A stretch of DNA of 64,000 nt from DATAEG01 sp963703085 (GCA_963703085.1 OY969789.1:620001-684000), one strand, 5' to 3'. Positions 35,407-44,495 are shown, numbered from the stretch's first letter. The notes: generated from the sequence alone by a model not told the origin. A program made the numbers and translations.

Positions 35407-35493
35407 TCAGAGAACGCGCTGACACGCCGCGCTAATGACGCGGCTGAGGTCGACGTGGCGACGTGCCACGAGCAGGACCCCACGACCAGACAT
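35407..35493 (-). CDS. Sulfur-operon leader peptide (28 residues)
   Basis: A short frame with ATG at 35493 and TGA at 35407 encodes 28 residues. Its core RRHVDLSRVISAAC is the hallmark of the actinobacterial putative leader peptides found before sulfur and cysteine genes. In mycobacteria, cysteine-encoding small upstream frames have been shown to attenuate expression of sulfur operons. Here only one cysteine is present (Cys24), close to the end. It sits 53 bases after cysG and 130 before sirA. No conventional ribosome binding site is visible. Cysteine-responsive control is inferred from family and place. Confidence 0.8.
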   Translation of the reverse strand: MSGRGVLLVARRHVDLSRVISAACQRVL

Positions 35494-35546
35494 GGGACCA
35501 GCTTCTCACGTCTCGGGATCAGCCGTCCAACTCTTCGAGCCGCCGA

Positions 35547-36743
35547 TTACGTCAGACGGGTCACAGCGCCGATCGTGATCACGGCCGGCGCTGCGATCGA
35601 GTCCACGCTCGTCGGCTCGGCCAGGTCGGCCAGCGACAGGTCGAGGCGACGCTGCTCGCTGGTCGACGCAGCGGCGATCACCGAGACCGGAGTCGCGGCC
35701 GGCCGGCCAGCCGCCAGCAGTGCCGAGGCCATGGCAGCCGCGTTGGCCAGCCCCATCAGCACCACGATCGTCCCGGTGAGCTGTCCCAGCGCCGTCCAGT
35801 TGACCAACGAGTCCGGATGCCCGGGCGGCAGATGGCCGGAGACCACGACCGCCTCGTGCACCACGCCACGATGGGTGACCGGCACACCGGCCAGGGCCGG
35901 TGCGGCGAAGGCGGAGGACAGACCGGGCACCACGATGGTCGGGATCCCGGCGGCGGCAAGTGCCTGCACCTCCTCGAAACCGCGGCCGAAGACGAACGGG
36001 TCGCCGCCCTTCAGCCGGACCACGAACCGGCCGGCCTGGGCGTGCTCGACCAGTGCTGCGTTGATCGACTCCTGTGCCATGGACCGGCCGTGCGGAATCT
36101 TGGCGGCATCGACGATCACGGCGTTCTCCCGCACCCCCTCCAACAATTCGCCGGGCGCCAGGCGGTCCACCACGACCACGTCGGCAGCGGCGAGCAGCCG
36201 AGCCCCGCGAACGGTGATCAGCTCCGGATCGCCCGGCCCACCGCCGACGATCGCCACGCCAGCCTGCCGCTCTGCTGCCGCCACCCCGCTGCGCAGCGCG
36301 TCGACCAGCCCGTCACGGACCTGCCCAGAGCGATGGTGGTCACCGCCGGCGAGCACGCCGATCTGCAGCCCGTCGTGACCGCCCACAGCCGGTGTCACCG
36401 CGGAGCCGAGCGCGCCCTTGTCCGCCCGGACGCAGAAGATCCGCAACGCGTCGGCTTCTGCGACGACCGCCTCGTTCACGGCTGGCTGGTCGGTGGCGGC
36501 CATCGCGTACCACGCCCCGGCCAGATCACCAGCCGCATAGGGACGCCGGATCCAGGTGAGCCGGCCACCCTCGGCCAGGCCTTGCAGCGCGGTCTGCACC
36601 TGCGGCGAGATGACAGTCACGTCCGCGCCGGCGCGCAGGAACCGGTGGATGCGCCGGGTCACCGACGACCCACCGCCGATGATCACCACCCGCCGCTCGG
36701 CCAGGTGCAGGCCGGCCAGGTAGGGATCGGCGGGCCGGGTCAT
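35547..36743 (-). CDS. cysG: Siroheme synthase: precorrin-2 dehydrogenase / uroporphyrinogen-III C-methyltransferase
   Basis: 398 residues from the ATG at 36743. Residues about 1-155 are a Rossmann NAD domain (ERRVVIIGGGSSVTRRIHRFLRAGADVTVISP). Residues about 165-398 are the SAM methyltransferase (VGGGPGDPELITVRGARLL; LKGGDPFVFGRGFEEV; VPGLSSAFAAPALAGVP). It converts uroporphyrinogen III to sirohydrochlorin, which the CbiX/SirB-like chelatase can then metallate. It ends 53 bases before the leader peptide and follows the molybdenum hydroxylase genes by 40 bases, so its transcription may come from either side. Confidence 0.93.
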   Translation of the reverse strand: MTRPADPYLAGLHLAERRVVIIGGGSSVTRRIHRFLRAGADVTVISPQVQTALQGLAEGGRLTWIRRPYAAGDLAGAWYAMAATDQPAVNEAVVAEADALRIFCVRADKGALGSAVTPAVGGHDGLQIGVLAGGDHHRSGQVRDGLVDALRSGVAAAERQAGVAIVGGGPGDPELITVRGARLLAAADVVVVDRLAPGELLEGVRENAVIVDAAKIPHGRSMAQESINAALVEHAQAGRFVVRLKGGDPFVFGRGFEEVQALAAAGIPTIVVPGLSSAFAAPALAGVPVTHRGVVHEAVVVSGHLPPGHPDSLVNWTALGQLTGTIVVLMGLANAAAMASALLAAGRPAATPVSVIAAASTSEQRRLDLSLADLAEPTSVDSIAAPAVITIGAVTRLT

Positions 36744-36783
36744 GACGAGCACCCTTTCACGCCCACCGCGGGAGGGGGTCGGG

Positions 36784-37599
36784 TCAGCTGGTGGCGGCGG
36801 TGTGCAGGGCTCGCGCGGTGAGCACTCGAGCCAGGTGGCGGCGGTACTCCTCGTCGGCGTGCAGGTCACTGACCGGCTCGGTGCCCTCGTCGGCCTGCGC
36901 TGCGGCTTCCACGATGGACGCCCCGCCGGCCAAGGCCCGTTCCGTTGCCGTGGCGCGCAGCGCGGCCGGGCCCATATTGGCCAACGCGACCCGGCCGGCC
37001 ACGCTGGCCGCGCCGACGATGGCCCAGTCGTTGCCGCGCCGGGTGAACTTCTCGTAGCCCCAGCCCTGGCCGGCCAGTGACGGCACCCGGATCTCGACGA
37101 GCAGCTCGTCCTCGCCGAGCGCGGTGGAGAAGAACCCGGTGAAGAAGTCCTCCGCGGCGATCTCGCGGCGGCCCGACGGACCCTGTCCGACCATGGTCGC
37201 GCCGACGGTCAGTGCCGCGAGGGGCATGTCGGCGGCCGGGTCGGCATGCGCCAGTGATCCGCCGAAGGTGCCGCGGTGGCGGACCTGCGGGTCGCCGACC
37301 TGATGCGCGGCGTGCGCGAGCAGTGGCGCATGCTCGGCCAGCACCGCCGAGCCGGCCACGGCGGCATGGGTCGTCGTCGCGCCGATCGCCACGGTGTCGC
37401 CGTCGAGGCGCACGTAGTCCAACTCGGCGATCCGGCCGATGTCGATGAGCACACCGGGCATGGCCAGATGCAACTTCATCATCGGCAGCAGCGAGTGGCC
37501 GCCGGCAAGCAGCTTCGCCTCGTCGCCGTGTTCCTGCAGCAGGGCGAGCGCCTCGTCGACGGAGGATGCTCGCACGTAGTCGAACTGGGACGGGATCAT
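36784..37599 (-). CDS. FAD-binding (CoxM-like) subunit of a molybdenum hydroxylase
   Basis: 271 residues from the ATG at 37599, overlapping the small-subunit stop as ATGA. FAD-binding segments AKLLAGGHSLLPMMKLHLAMP and RHRGTFGGSLAHADPAAD correspond to the two flavin loops of CoxM and xanthine dehydrogenase. The C-terminal CO_deh_flav_C domain follows. It passes electrons from the 2Fe-2S subunit to a quinone or other acceptor. Confidence 0.92.
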   Translation of the reverse strand: MIPSQFDYVRASSVDEALALLQEHGDEAKLLAGGHSLLPMMKLHLAMPGVLIDIGRIAELDYVRLDGDTVAIGATTTHAAVAGSAVLAEHAPLLAHAAHQVGDPQVRHRGTFGGSLAHADPAADMPLAALTVGATMVGQGPSGRREIAAEDFFTGFFSTALGEDELLVEIRVPSLAGQGWGYEKFTRRGNDWAIVGAASVAGRVALANMGPAALRATATERALAGGASIVEAAAQADEGTEPVSDLHADEEYRRHLARVLTARALHTAATS

Positions 37600-38090
37600 G
37601 CTCCGGCTCCCTCGCCCGCTGGGACGGTCGCCGCATTGCCTTCGGCGGCGGCCAGCACAGCCCGGACGATGTTGTGGTAACCGGTGCATCGGCAGTAGTT
37701 GCCCTCGAGCCCCTCGCGCACCTGTTCCTCCGTCGGGTGCGGGTTCTGCTGGAGCAGCCCTACCGATGCCATCACCATCCCCGGCGTGCAGAAGCCACAC
37801 TGCAGCCCGTGTTCGGCGCGGAACGCCTTCTGCATCGGGTGCAGCTCGCCATCGGTGGCGAGGCCCTCAGCGGTGACGACCGTGCCACCGTCTGCCTGCG
37901 CGGCCAGCACCGTGCACGACTTCACCGACTCACCGTCGAGCAACACGGTGCACGCACCGCAGGATGTGGTGTCGCAGCCGACGTTGGTGGCGCGCAGGCC
38001 GAGCGCGTCCCGCAGATAGTGCACGAGCAGCAGCCGCGGCTCGACCTCGTCGCTGTGCTGCTCGCCGTTGACCGTGATCGCGACCTGCAT
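37596..38090 (-). CDS. 2Fe-2S (CoxS-like) subunit of a molybdenum hydroxylase
   Basis: 164 residues. The plant-type 2Fe-2S cluster has Cys39, Cys44, Cys47 and Cys59. The second, alpha-helical cluster has Cys98, Cys101, Cys133 and Cys135 (LQCGFCTPGM; NYCRCTGYHN). The length is typical of CoxS. Its ATG shares one base with the large-subunit stop. Confidence 0.95.
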   Translation of the reverse strand: MQVAITVNGEQHSDEVEPRLLLVHYLRDALGLRATNVGCDTTSCGACTVLLDGESVKSCTVLAAQADGGTVVTAEGLATDGELHPMQKAFRAEHGLQCGFCTPGMVMASVGLLQQNPHPTEEQVREGLEGNYCRCTGYHNIVRAVLAAAEGNAATVPAGEGAGA

Positions 38091-40396
38091 CAGCTGTTCC
38101 CTCCGTCAGTTGACCGGGCGGCTTGGACGGCCCGCCACACCCGCATCGGCGAGGTGGGCATGTCGATATGCCGGACCCCGAGATGACTCACTGCGTCGAC
38201 CACCGCGTTCTGCACTGCAGGGGTTGCTCCGATCGAACCGGCCTCGCCGATGCCCTTTGCGCCCAAGGGGTTGTAGGTGGTGGGCGTGGCCATGTCGACG
38301 AGCTGGAACATGGGCACTTCGGTCGCGGACAGGAACGGATAGTCGGCCAGGCTGGCGGTCATCGGGTTGCCGTCCGGGTCGTACACGAACTCTTCCAGCA
38401 CGGCCTGGGCTGCGCCTTGCGCGATTCCGCCGTGACGCTGACCCTCGGCCAGCAACGGGTTGAGGATGGTGCCGGCGTCGTCCACCGTCACCATCCGGCG
38501 CAGTGTCACCTTGCCGGTCTCGATGTCGACGTCGACCACCGCGACGTGCGCGCCGAACGGGAAGGTGGGTCCCGGCGCGGAGAACACGGTGTGGACGAAC
38601 AGCCGTTCCTTGGCTGCGAGATCGGCCAGCGAGACCGCCGAGCCCGGCACGCCCACCACGACGATCGACGCGGTCCCGGTGTCGATGCGCAGGTCGTCCG
38701 GGTTGGCCTCCAGCGCTTCGGCGGCCCGCTCCCGAGCCAGGTCGATCAGCTCCCGGGACGCCTGCCGCACTGCGGCGCCGCCCTGTTGCAGGCTGCGCGA
38801 TCCCCCGGTGCCGCCACCCTTCGGGATCAGGTCCGTGTCGCCGTGCGTGACGGTGATCTTCTCGACCGGGATGCCGAGCTCTTCGCTGGCCAGCATGGCC
38901 CACGCCGTCGCGTGGCCCTGACCGTGCGGGGAGGTGCCGGTCAGGATCGTCGCGCTGCCGTCGGGGTGCACCTCGACCGTCGCGTTCTCGGTCGGAGGTC
39001 CCGACTCGTCACCGCCACCGGTGATCTCGACGTAGGACGCCATCCCGATGCCCAGTTGCAACCGCTCGCCCGCGTCGCGGCGGCGCTGCTGCTCGGCGCG
39101 CAGGTCGGCGTAGCCGGCGGCATCCAGCGCCTTGTCCAGGGCGACGGCGTAGTCGCCGGTGTCGTACTTCGCGCCGAAGCCGTTGTCGTGCGGCTCGCTG
39201 AACGGCGGGAGCAGATTGCGCCGGCGAACCTCGGCCGGGTCCATCCCGATCTCCGCGGCGAACAGATCGACCGCGCGCTCGATGGCGGCTGTCGCCTCCG
39301 GGCGTCCGGCGCCGCGGTACGCACCGATCGGAGTCGTCGTGGTGACCACGCTGCGCGCGTAAGCCTCCACCTTCGCGATCGCGTACGTACCCGGTGCCAT
39401 CAGCCGGGTGAGCGACGGCAGGATCGCACCGATCTTCGGGTACGCGCCGCAGTCCTGAATGATCTCGAGCAGGTATGCCTCGATGGTGCCGTCGCGCTTG
39501 CCGCCCATCGTCACCGTCTGGGTCTGCGCCCGGCCGTGCGTCATGGCCAGCAGATTCTCGTACCGCGTCTCGGTCCACCGCGCCGGGCGAGCGAGCTGCT
39601 TGGCGATCCAGGCCACCACCACATGTTCGGGGTCGACGCCGAACTTGGCACCGAACGCGCCGCCCACGTCCGGGGTGATCACCCGGACCAAGGACTTGTC
39701 GACGCCCAGCCGCGCAGCCAGCCCGCTTTGGGTGCCCTGCGCGCCCTGGTTGGGGATCCAGGCCGTCAGCCGGCCGTCGTCGCCCCACGCGGCTGCCGCG
39801 GCCCGGGTCTCCATCGGCGCCGGGGCCACCCGCTGGTTCACCACCCGCTGGGTGACGACCGCCTCGCACCCATCGAAAAGACCCTCGCTGGGCGCGTCGC
39901 CGAAGGTGCAGGCCACGTTGCTGCGGGCGTCAGGGAACACCAGGATCTCGTCGCGTGCCGCGTCCTCCATCTCGACGACCGGCGGCAGCGGCTCGTAGTC
40001 CACTTCGACGAGGTCGGCGGCGTCCTCACCCTGGTAGTGCTGCTCAGTCACCACAGCCGCGACCGCCTCACCGACGTACCGGACCACGTCGACAGCCAGC
40101 ATCGGCTGGGACATGTGCTCGGAGATACCCGGCATGAACGGCGGCGCCGGATCCAGCTCCACATCGGTGCCGGTGAACACGGCGAGCACACCGGGCGCCT
40201 CTCGGGCTGCGGTGGCGTCTATGCCGGCGATGCGGGCATGCGCGATGGGTGAGCGCACGAACGTCACCGACGCCGCGCCGGTGAGCTGCTCGTCGACGAC
40301 GTCGTCGACGTAGACGCCGCCGGTGGTGAGGAACTTGGGGTCCTCGGTGCGCAGCACGCGCGTCCCGAGAATGCTGCCGCGAGCAACGTCGGTCAC
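38090..40396 (-). CDS. Molybdopterin (CoxL-like, form II) large subunit
   Basis: 768 residues, GTG start. It has the xanthine dehydrogenase/CODH large-subunit fold with RYVGEAVAAVV, the molybdopterin segment GGAFGAKFG and the C-terminal GEAGSIGATPAVQNAV. The active-site loop is AYRGAGR (residues 359-365). That is the form II signature; genuine aerobic CO dehydrogenase (form I) has AYxCSFR with the catalytic cysteine. The substrate is therefore uncertain, and a purine or N-heterocycle is as likely as CO. The L-S-M order and the lack of coxDEF-type maturation genes also differ from form I clusters. Confidence 0.92.
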   Translation of the reverse strand: MTDVARGSILGTRVLRTEDPKFLTTGGVYVDDVVDEQLTGAASVTFVRSPIAHARIAGIDATAAREAPGVLAVFTGTDVELDPAPPFMPGISEHMSQPMLAVDVVRYVGEAVAAVVTEQHYQGEDAADLVEVDYEPLPPVVEMEDAARDEILVFPDARSNVACTFGDAPSEGLFDGCEAVVTQRVVNQRVAPAPMETRAAAAAWGDDGRLTAWIPNQGAQGTQSGLAARLGVDKSLVRVITPDVGGAFGAKFGVDPEHVVVAWIAKQLARPARWTETRYENLLAMTHGRAQTQTVTMGGKRDGTIEAYLLEIIQDCGAYPKIGAILPSLTRLMAPGTYAIAKVEAYARSVVTTTTPIGAYRGAGRPEATAAIERAVDLFAAEIGMDPAEVRRRNLLPPFSEPHDNGFGAKYDTGDYAVALDKALDAAGYADLRAEQQRRRDAGERLQLGIGMASYVEITGGGDESGPPTENATVEVHPDGSATILTGTSPHGQGHATAWAMLASEELGIPVEKITVTHGDTDLIPKGGGTGGSRSLQQGGAAVRQASRELIDLARERAAEALEANPDDLRIDTGTASIVVVGVPGSAVSLADLAAKERLFVHTVFSAPGPTFPFGAHVAVVDVDIETGKVTLRRMVTVDDAGTILNPLLAEGQRHGGIAQGAAQAVLEEFVYDPDGNPMTASLADYPFLSATEVPMFQLVDMATPTTYNPLGAKGIGEAGSIGATPAVQNAVVDAVSHLGVRHIDMPTSPMRVWRAVQAARSTDGGNS

Positions 40397-40468
40397 AGGG
40401 CGAGTCCATTCATGGTGAGCGGGTGGTCCGGTCGGCGATGCCGAATCCCGACGCTACAACCCAGCCGG

Positions 40469-41104
40469 TCAGGAGCGCTTGCGAGCCGGCCGGGGGATCG
40501 CGGGAATCGCGGTATAGGTGATCTCCACCCGCCGGGCGCCCGCCGGCCGGCGCGCCGGGTCCTTGCGATCGCGGAACCCGTCCACCAGCTCTTCCACCAT
40601 TTCGTTGATGTGCTCGAGTTCCTCGACGGTCAGCCACATGAAGGACCTGGTCAGGGTCGCGGCATCGCGCCAGTCATCGGGTTCGCTCTCCTCTTGGGCG
40701 AACCAACGCAGCACGTCCTCGCGCCCACGGTCCAGCATGCGGGTGACCAGCGTCGTTTCTGCGGCAATGGACGCGCGCGGCTGGTCCGGGCTGATCGCGA
40801 ACCCACCGGGGTTAATCTTCCACCGCCGCTCCCGGCCATCAGCGGACTCGACTTCGACGACGATCTGCCATCTGGCCAACTGCCGCAGGTGATAGCTCAT
40901 CGCGGACGGGCTGATCCCAGCCACTTCCGCGATCTCGGTGGCGGTGCGTTCCGCCTGATCCGGCTGACCCCCCTGATCCCCCTGATCCATCAGCTCGTCC
41001 AGGATCACCAGCCGGGCCGGATGGGCCAGCGCTTTGATGGCCGCGGGGTCGCGCAGCACCACCCTGTCCGGGTCGCGCTCTTCCCGGGTCCTTTTCGGCG
41101 CCAT
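40469..41104 (-). CDS. ArsR/HTH_20-type winged-helix repressor
   Basis: 211 residues from the ATG at 41104. The winged helix comprises AIKALAHPARLVILDELMDQG and TEIAEVAGISPSAMSYHLRQLARW. Between these is a low-complexity DQGDQGGQPDQ insertion encoded by short near-repeats. The C-terminal half has the wing and a helical dimerisation part. It is divergent from an MFS transporter, with an inverted repeat over the transporter promoter, so it probably represses the pump and possibly itself. It also lies directly upstream of the molybdenum hydroxylase, on the same strand. Confidence 0.88.
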   Translation of the reverse strand: MAPKRTREERDPDRVVLRDPAAIKALAHPARLVILDELMDQGDQGGQPDQAERTATEIAEVAGISPSAMSYHLRQLARWQIVVEVESADGRERRWKINPGGFAISPDQPRASIAAETTLVTRMLDRGREDVLRWFAQEESEPDDWRDAATLTRSFMWLTVEELEHINEMVEELVDGFRDRKDPARRPAGARRVEITYTAIPAIPRPARKRS

Positions 41105-41130
41105 GACCGAAGCGTAAGGCACCGCAGGTC

Positions 41131-41164
41131 TTGACACGGCAAAGTGTGAAGGATTATTTTCACA
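41131..41164 (+). promoter_or_regulatory. MFS promoter with overlapping operator
   Basis: A consensus -35 TTGACA (41131-41136) and a -10-like TTATTT (41154-41159) are 17 bases apart. The inverted repeat TGTGAA-N8-TTCACA (41145-41150 and 41159-41164) covers the -10. A further half-site TTTCACA begins inside the transporter gene at 41172. The start codon at 41167 would lie at or just after the transcription start, so the message is probably leaderless. Confidence 0.75.
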
Positions 41165-41166
41165 AT

Positions 41167-42390
41167 ATGTCTTTCACATCTGCGGCCGAGAAGCCGACCC
41201 TGCTGCTGCGCAACCGCGACTTCGCGCTGGCCGTCGGTGCCCGGGCCACCTCCTTCATCGGCGACGAAGCAGCCGTGGTCGCGCTGACGCTGGCGCTGGC
41301 TCCGCATGGCCCGTGGGCGGTAGCGCTGCTCATGCTCGCTGGGTTCGCTCCGCTGATCGTGATGGCGCCGATCACCGGCGTGCTGGTGGACCGCTACGAC
41401 AGCCGCCGGCTGCTGGTGTGCACCGGCTCCGCGCAGGCAGTCATCTGCCTGGCGCTGGCATTCACCACGTCGTTGCCGACGACGATCGGTCTTGTGGCGC
41501 TGCTCGGCGCGGGCCAGTCGATCGTCAGTTCCACCTGGTCGGCTTTGGTGCCTGGCATCGTCGGCAAGCAGAACATGGCCCGTGCGGTCGGGCTCTCCCA
41601 GGCGTTCACCAACTCGGCGATGGTCATCGCCCCTGCCGTCGGCGGCGTGTTGGTCGGCATCGGCGGTGCGAAGTTGGCGCTGCTGCTCGACGTGGGCACT
41701 TTCGCTGTTCTGGTGGTGGCCGGTGCGTCGGTCCGTCACCGGCGCCAAGTCACCCGCGCCGCAGGCGAGCCGACCCGATGGAAGGAAGGCGCCCGGGTGA
41801 TCCGGGCCGACCGGGTACTGGCGATGCTGATCGGAATGCTGTTCACGTTCGCCCTACTGGGTGCGATGGTGAACGTGGTCGGCGTGTTCCTCATTCGCTA
41901 CACGCTGCACGCCGGGCCCGGTTGGTACGGCGCCGAGTCCGCAGTCTTCGGGTGCGCGATGGTGCTGGGTTCGCTCTGCATGTCCCGCATCTCCGGGGAG
42001 CACCGGCTCATCCAGTCCACCATGCTGTCGATGATGATGCTGGCCGTGTCGATGATCGGCTACGCAAGCGCGCCGGGCATCCTCTGGCTGTTCTTCCCCG
42101 CCGTTGTAGGCGGTCTGGGCAACGCTTTGCTGAATGCTTCGGTGAACACCGTCGTCGCATTGCGGATCCCTGAGGAGGTCCGCGGACGAGTGGCCGCAAC
42201 GCTCGGCGGCGTGATGTCCGGCGCGATGGCCGGCGCCATCTTGCTCGGCGGGGTAGCGGCTAACCTGCTGACCCCGCGCGAGGTGTTCCTGCTCGCGGGC
42301 ATTGTCGGGCTGGCCGTCCCGCTGACCCTCGGCCCGCGCTTGCTGCGCCACCACACCCACGAACTGAGTCTGGTCGACCTCGCCGCCTAG
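41167..42390 (+). CDS. Major facilitator superfamily transporter
   Basis: 407 residues from the ATG at 41167. Twelve predicted membrane segments. The MFS loop 2-3 motif is GVLVDRYDSRRLLV, and a later counterpart is RIPEEVRGRVAATLGGVMSG. It is of the MFS_3/enterobactin-exporter-like type often paired with ArsR/HTH_20 repressors. Export of a small toxic compound or metabolite is likely; the substrate is unknown. Confidence 0.9.
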   Translation: MSFTSAAEKPTLLLRNRDFALAVGARATSFIGDEAAVVALTLALAPHGPWAVALLMLAGFAPLIVMAPITGVLVDRYDSRRLLVCTGSAQAVICLALAFTTSLPTTIGLVALLGAGQSIVSSTWSALVPGIVGKQNMARAVGLSQAFTNSAMVIAPAVGGVLVGIGGAKLALLLDVGTFAVLVVAGASVRHRRQVTRAAGEPTRWKEGARVIRADRVLAMLIGMLFTFALLGAMVNVVGVFLIRYTLHAGPGWYGAESAVFGCAMVLGSLCMSRISGEHRLIQSTMLSMMMLAVSMIGYASAPGILWLFFPAVVGGLGNALLNASVNTVVALRIPEEVRGRVAATLGGVMSGAMAGAILLGGVAANLLTPREVFLLAGIVGLAVPLTLGPRLLRHHTHELSLVDLAA

Positions 42391-42490
42391 TGACTCCGGG
42401 GCGTCCGTGCTCCGCGGCCGGCAGCGCCACCGCTCGAGCGACGCATCGGGCGGCGGAATTCTCACTGGCGCGGTGCGTCAGGATCGAGTC

Positions 42491-43288
42491 ATGCCTGCAG
42501 TTGTCACAGAGCCGGATGAGATTCGTAGTGCGATCACCGCCGTCCTCGCCGCGGACCCGGTGCGCCACACCGTGCTCGGGACAGCGGCGGCCACGCTCGG
42601 CCCGGACGCCTGGTGCGCAGTCGGGACCGGTCCCAGCGAGGGCGCGATCGCGCTGCGGTCCCAGTCGATCTTTCCGGTGGCCGTCACCGCCGGATGGCAT
42701 CCCGACGACGTCGCCACCCTGGCCGACTTGATCGACGGCCTGCCCGAGCTGATCGGGCTCAGCGGAGCCGCCGCGGCAGTCGCCTCCGTGCAGGCGGCGC
42801 TGCCCCGGAAGGTGACGCATCGGCTCAACCAGCGCCTCTACCGGCTCGATGACTTGACTCCGCCCACCGCAGTCGCCGGCACGGCAGCGGCCGCCACCGC
42901 GGCCGATCGGGAGCTGCTCGAGGCCTGGTCGGCCGCCTTCATCGTCGATGCGCATTCGCACACCCGGCAGGAACCCGAGGCGGCCGCCGAACGAATGCTG
43001 ACGGCCGGCACTGCCTGGCTGTGGCTGGTGGAGGGCACCCCGGTGTCGCTGGCCCGCCGCCAACCGACGAATGCGGGCAGCGCGAGAATCGGCCCGGTGT
43101 ACACGCCCCCCGAGCAACGCGGCCACGGCTATGCCTCCGCGGTTACCGCGCAGGCCACGGCGGAAGTTCTCGCCGAAGGATCGATCCCCGTCCTGTTCAC
43201 CGACCTGGCGAACCCGATCTCCAATGCCATCTACCAGCGCCTGGGCTATCGACCCGTCGACGACTACACCCAGCTCGGCTTCGGCTGA
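42491..43288 (+). CDS. GNAT family N-acetyltransferase
   Basis: 265 residues from the ATG at 42491. The N-terminal half is a degenerate GNAT-like domain, and the C-terminal half carries acetyl-CoA motif A as VYTPPEQRGHGYASAVTAQAT, followed by DLANPISNAIYQRLGYRPVDD. The substrate is unknown. It is convergent with dinB, with only three bases between the stop codons. Confidence 0.87.
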   Translation: MPAVVTEPDEIRSAITAVLAADPVRHTVLGTAAATLGPDAWCAVGTGPSEGAIALRSQSIFPVAVTAGWHPDDVATLADLIDGLPELIGLSGAAAAVASVQAALPRKVTHRLNQRLYRLDDLTPPTAVAGTAAAATAADRELLEAWSAAFIVDAHSHTRQEPEAAAERMLTAGTAWLWLVEGTPVSLARRQPTNAGSARIGPVYTPPEQRGHGYASAVTAQATAEVLAEGSIPVLFTDLANPISNAIYQRLGYRPVDDYTQLGFG

Positions 43289-43291
43289 CGA

Positions 43292-44494
43292 TCAATCCGG
43301 CAGCAGCGGCACCTCCATGCCGCGCTCGCGGCCGACCAGCACACCGCGGGTAAGCGCTGTGGTACCGAATCGGTCGCGGACGCCGTCCACGGCCTCGTCC
43401 AGGTCGCTCATCCGGCGGTCGCGAAACGGCAGCTCCAGCTGCACCGCGCGCACATCGTCCAGGTTGGCCAGGGCGACCCCGACCAGCGTCACGCCGCGCT
43501 CGCGGATCAATGGCATCGCAGCGATCAGCAACGACCGCGCCGCGGTCAGGATGCTGGCGCTGTCCGCGGTGGGCCAGGGCATCGTGTGCGAGCGGGTGAC
43601 CCGCGCATAGTCGTCGAAGCGCAGCCGCAGCACCACCGTGCGGCAGACCCGCTGCGCACTGTGCAGCCGGCGCACCACGCGGTCGATCAGTCCGATCAGC
43701 GTGGCTTCGAGTTCCGGCTGAGGATGGCGTCGGTGCCCGATCGCCCGCTGTGCCCCGATGGAGCGGCGCCGTCGACCGACCTGGACCGGTCGCGGGTCGC
43801 GGTTGTGCGCCAGGGCGTACAGGTGCCGACCCGACCCCGGGCCGAGCATCGCCACCAACGCCGGCTCGCCGAGATCGGCCACTTCGGCGACGGTGCGAAT
43901 CCCCCGGGTGTGCAACTTGGCTGCGGTAACCCGCCCGACACCCCACAATCGCTCCACCGGCAGCGGATGCAGGAAATCCAGCTCGCCGCTCGGGGGAACC
44001 ACCAGCAGCCCGTCCGGCTTGGCGACGCCGCTGGCCACCTTGGCCAGGAACTTCGTCCGGGCCACCCCGACCGTGATGGCCAGCCCGACCCGTTCCCGCA
44101 CGGCGGCGCGCAGCCTGCTGGCGATCTCGACCGGCGCTCCGCTGACCCGGGCCAGGCCGCCGACATCGAGGAACGCCTCGTCGATCGACATGCCCTCGAC
44201 CAGCGGCGTGGTGTCGTCGAAGACTGCGAAGACAGCCTTGCTCGCCTCGACGTACGCGGCGAAGCGCGGCGGGACCACCACCGCCTGCGGGCACAGCCGA
44301 CGGGCTTCGCGCCCGCCCATGGCAGTGCGCACCCCGAAAGCCTTGGCCTCGTAGCTGGCCGCGAGCACCACCCCACCGCCGACGACGACCGGCCGGCCGC
44401 GCAGCCAGGGGTGGTCGCGTTGTTCCACGGACGCGTAGAAGGCGTCCAGATCAGCGTGCAGGATCGACGCCTCGCCGGACGTCGAGCTGCGCAT
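43292..44494 (-). CDS. dinB: DNA polymerase IV (Y-family)
   Basis: 400 residues from the ATG at 44494. Catalytic motifs are ILHADLDAFYASVEQ and MSIDEAFLDVGG, supplying the metal-binding carboxylates. The finger/palm segment KAFGVRTAMGGREARRLCP and the helix-hairpin-helix PLPVERLWGVGRVTAAKLHTRGI follow. The C-terminal QLELPF resembles a beta-clamp-binding motif. A LexA box lies one base before the start, so it is SOS-regulated. The start codon sits almost on the operator, which points to a leaderless mRNA. Confidence 0.95.
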   Translation of the reverse strand: MRSSTSGEASILHADLDAFYASVEQRDHPWLRGRPVVVGGGVVLAASYEAKAFGVRTAMGGREARRLCPQAVVVPPRFAAYVEASKAVFAVFDDTTPLVEGMSIDEAFLDVGGLARVSGAPVEIASRLRAAVRERVGLAITVGVARTKFLAKVASGVAKPDGLLVVPPSGELDFLHPLPVERLWGVGRVTAAKLHTRGIRTVAEVADLGEPALVAMLGPGSGRHLYALAHNRDPRPVQVGRRRRSIGAQRAIGHRRHPQPELEATLIGLIDRVVRRLHSAQRVCRTVVLRLRFDDYARVTRSHTMPWPTADSASILTAARSLLIAAMPLIRERGVTLVGVALANLDDVRAVQLELPFRDRRMSDLDEAVDGVRDRFGTTALTRGVLVGRERGMEVPLLPD

Positions 44495-44495
44495 A

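Noticed and set aside
38123..40252. Long plus-strand open frame opposite the molybdenum hydroxylase large subunit
   Set aside because: Low-complexity antisense reading of a gene with clear family motifs on the minus strand.
38090..40396. Genuine (form I) aerobic CO dehydrogenase
   Set aside because: The active-site loop is AYRGAGR, the form II signature, and the form I catalytic cysteine is missing.
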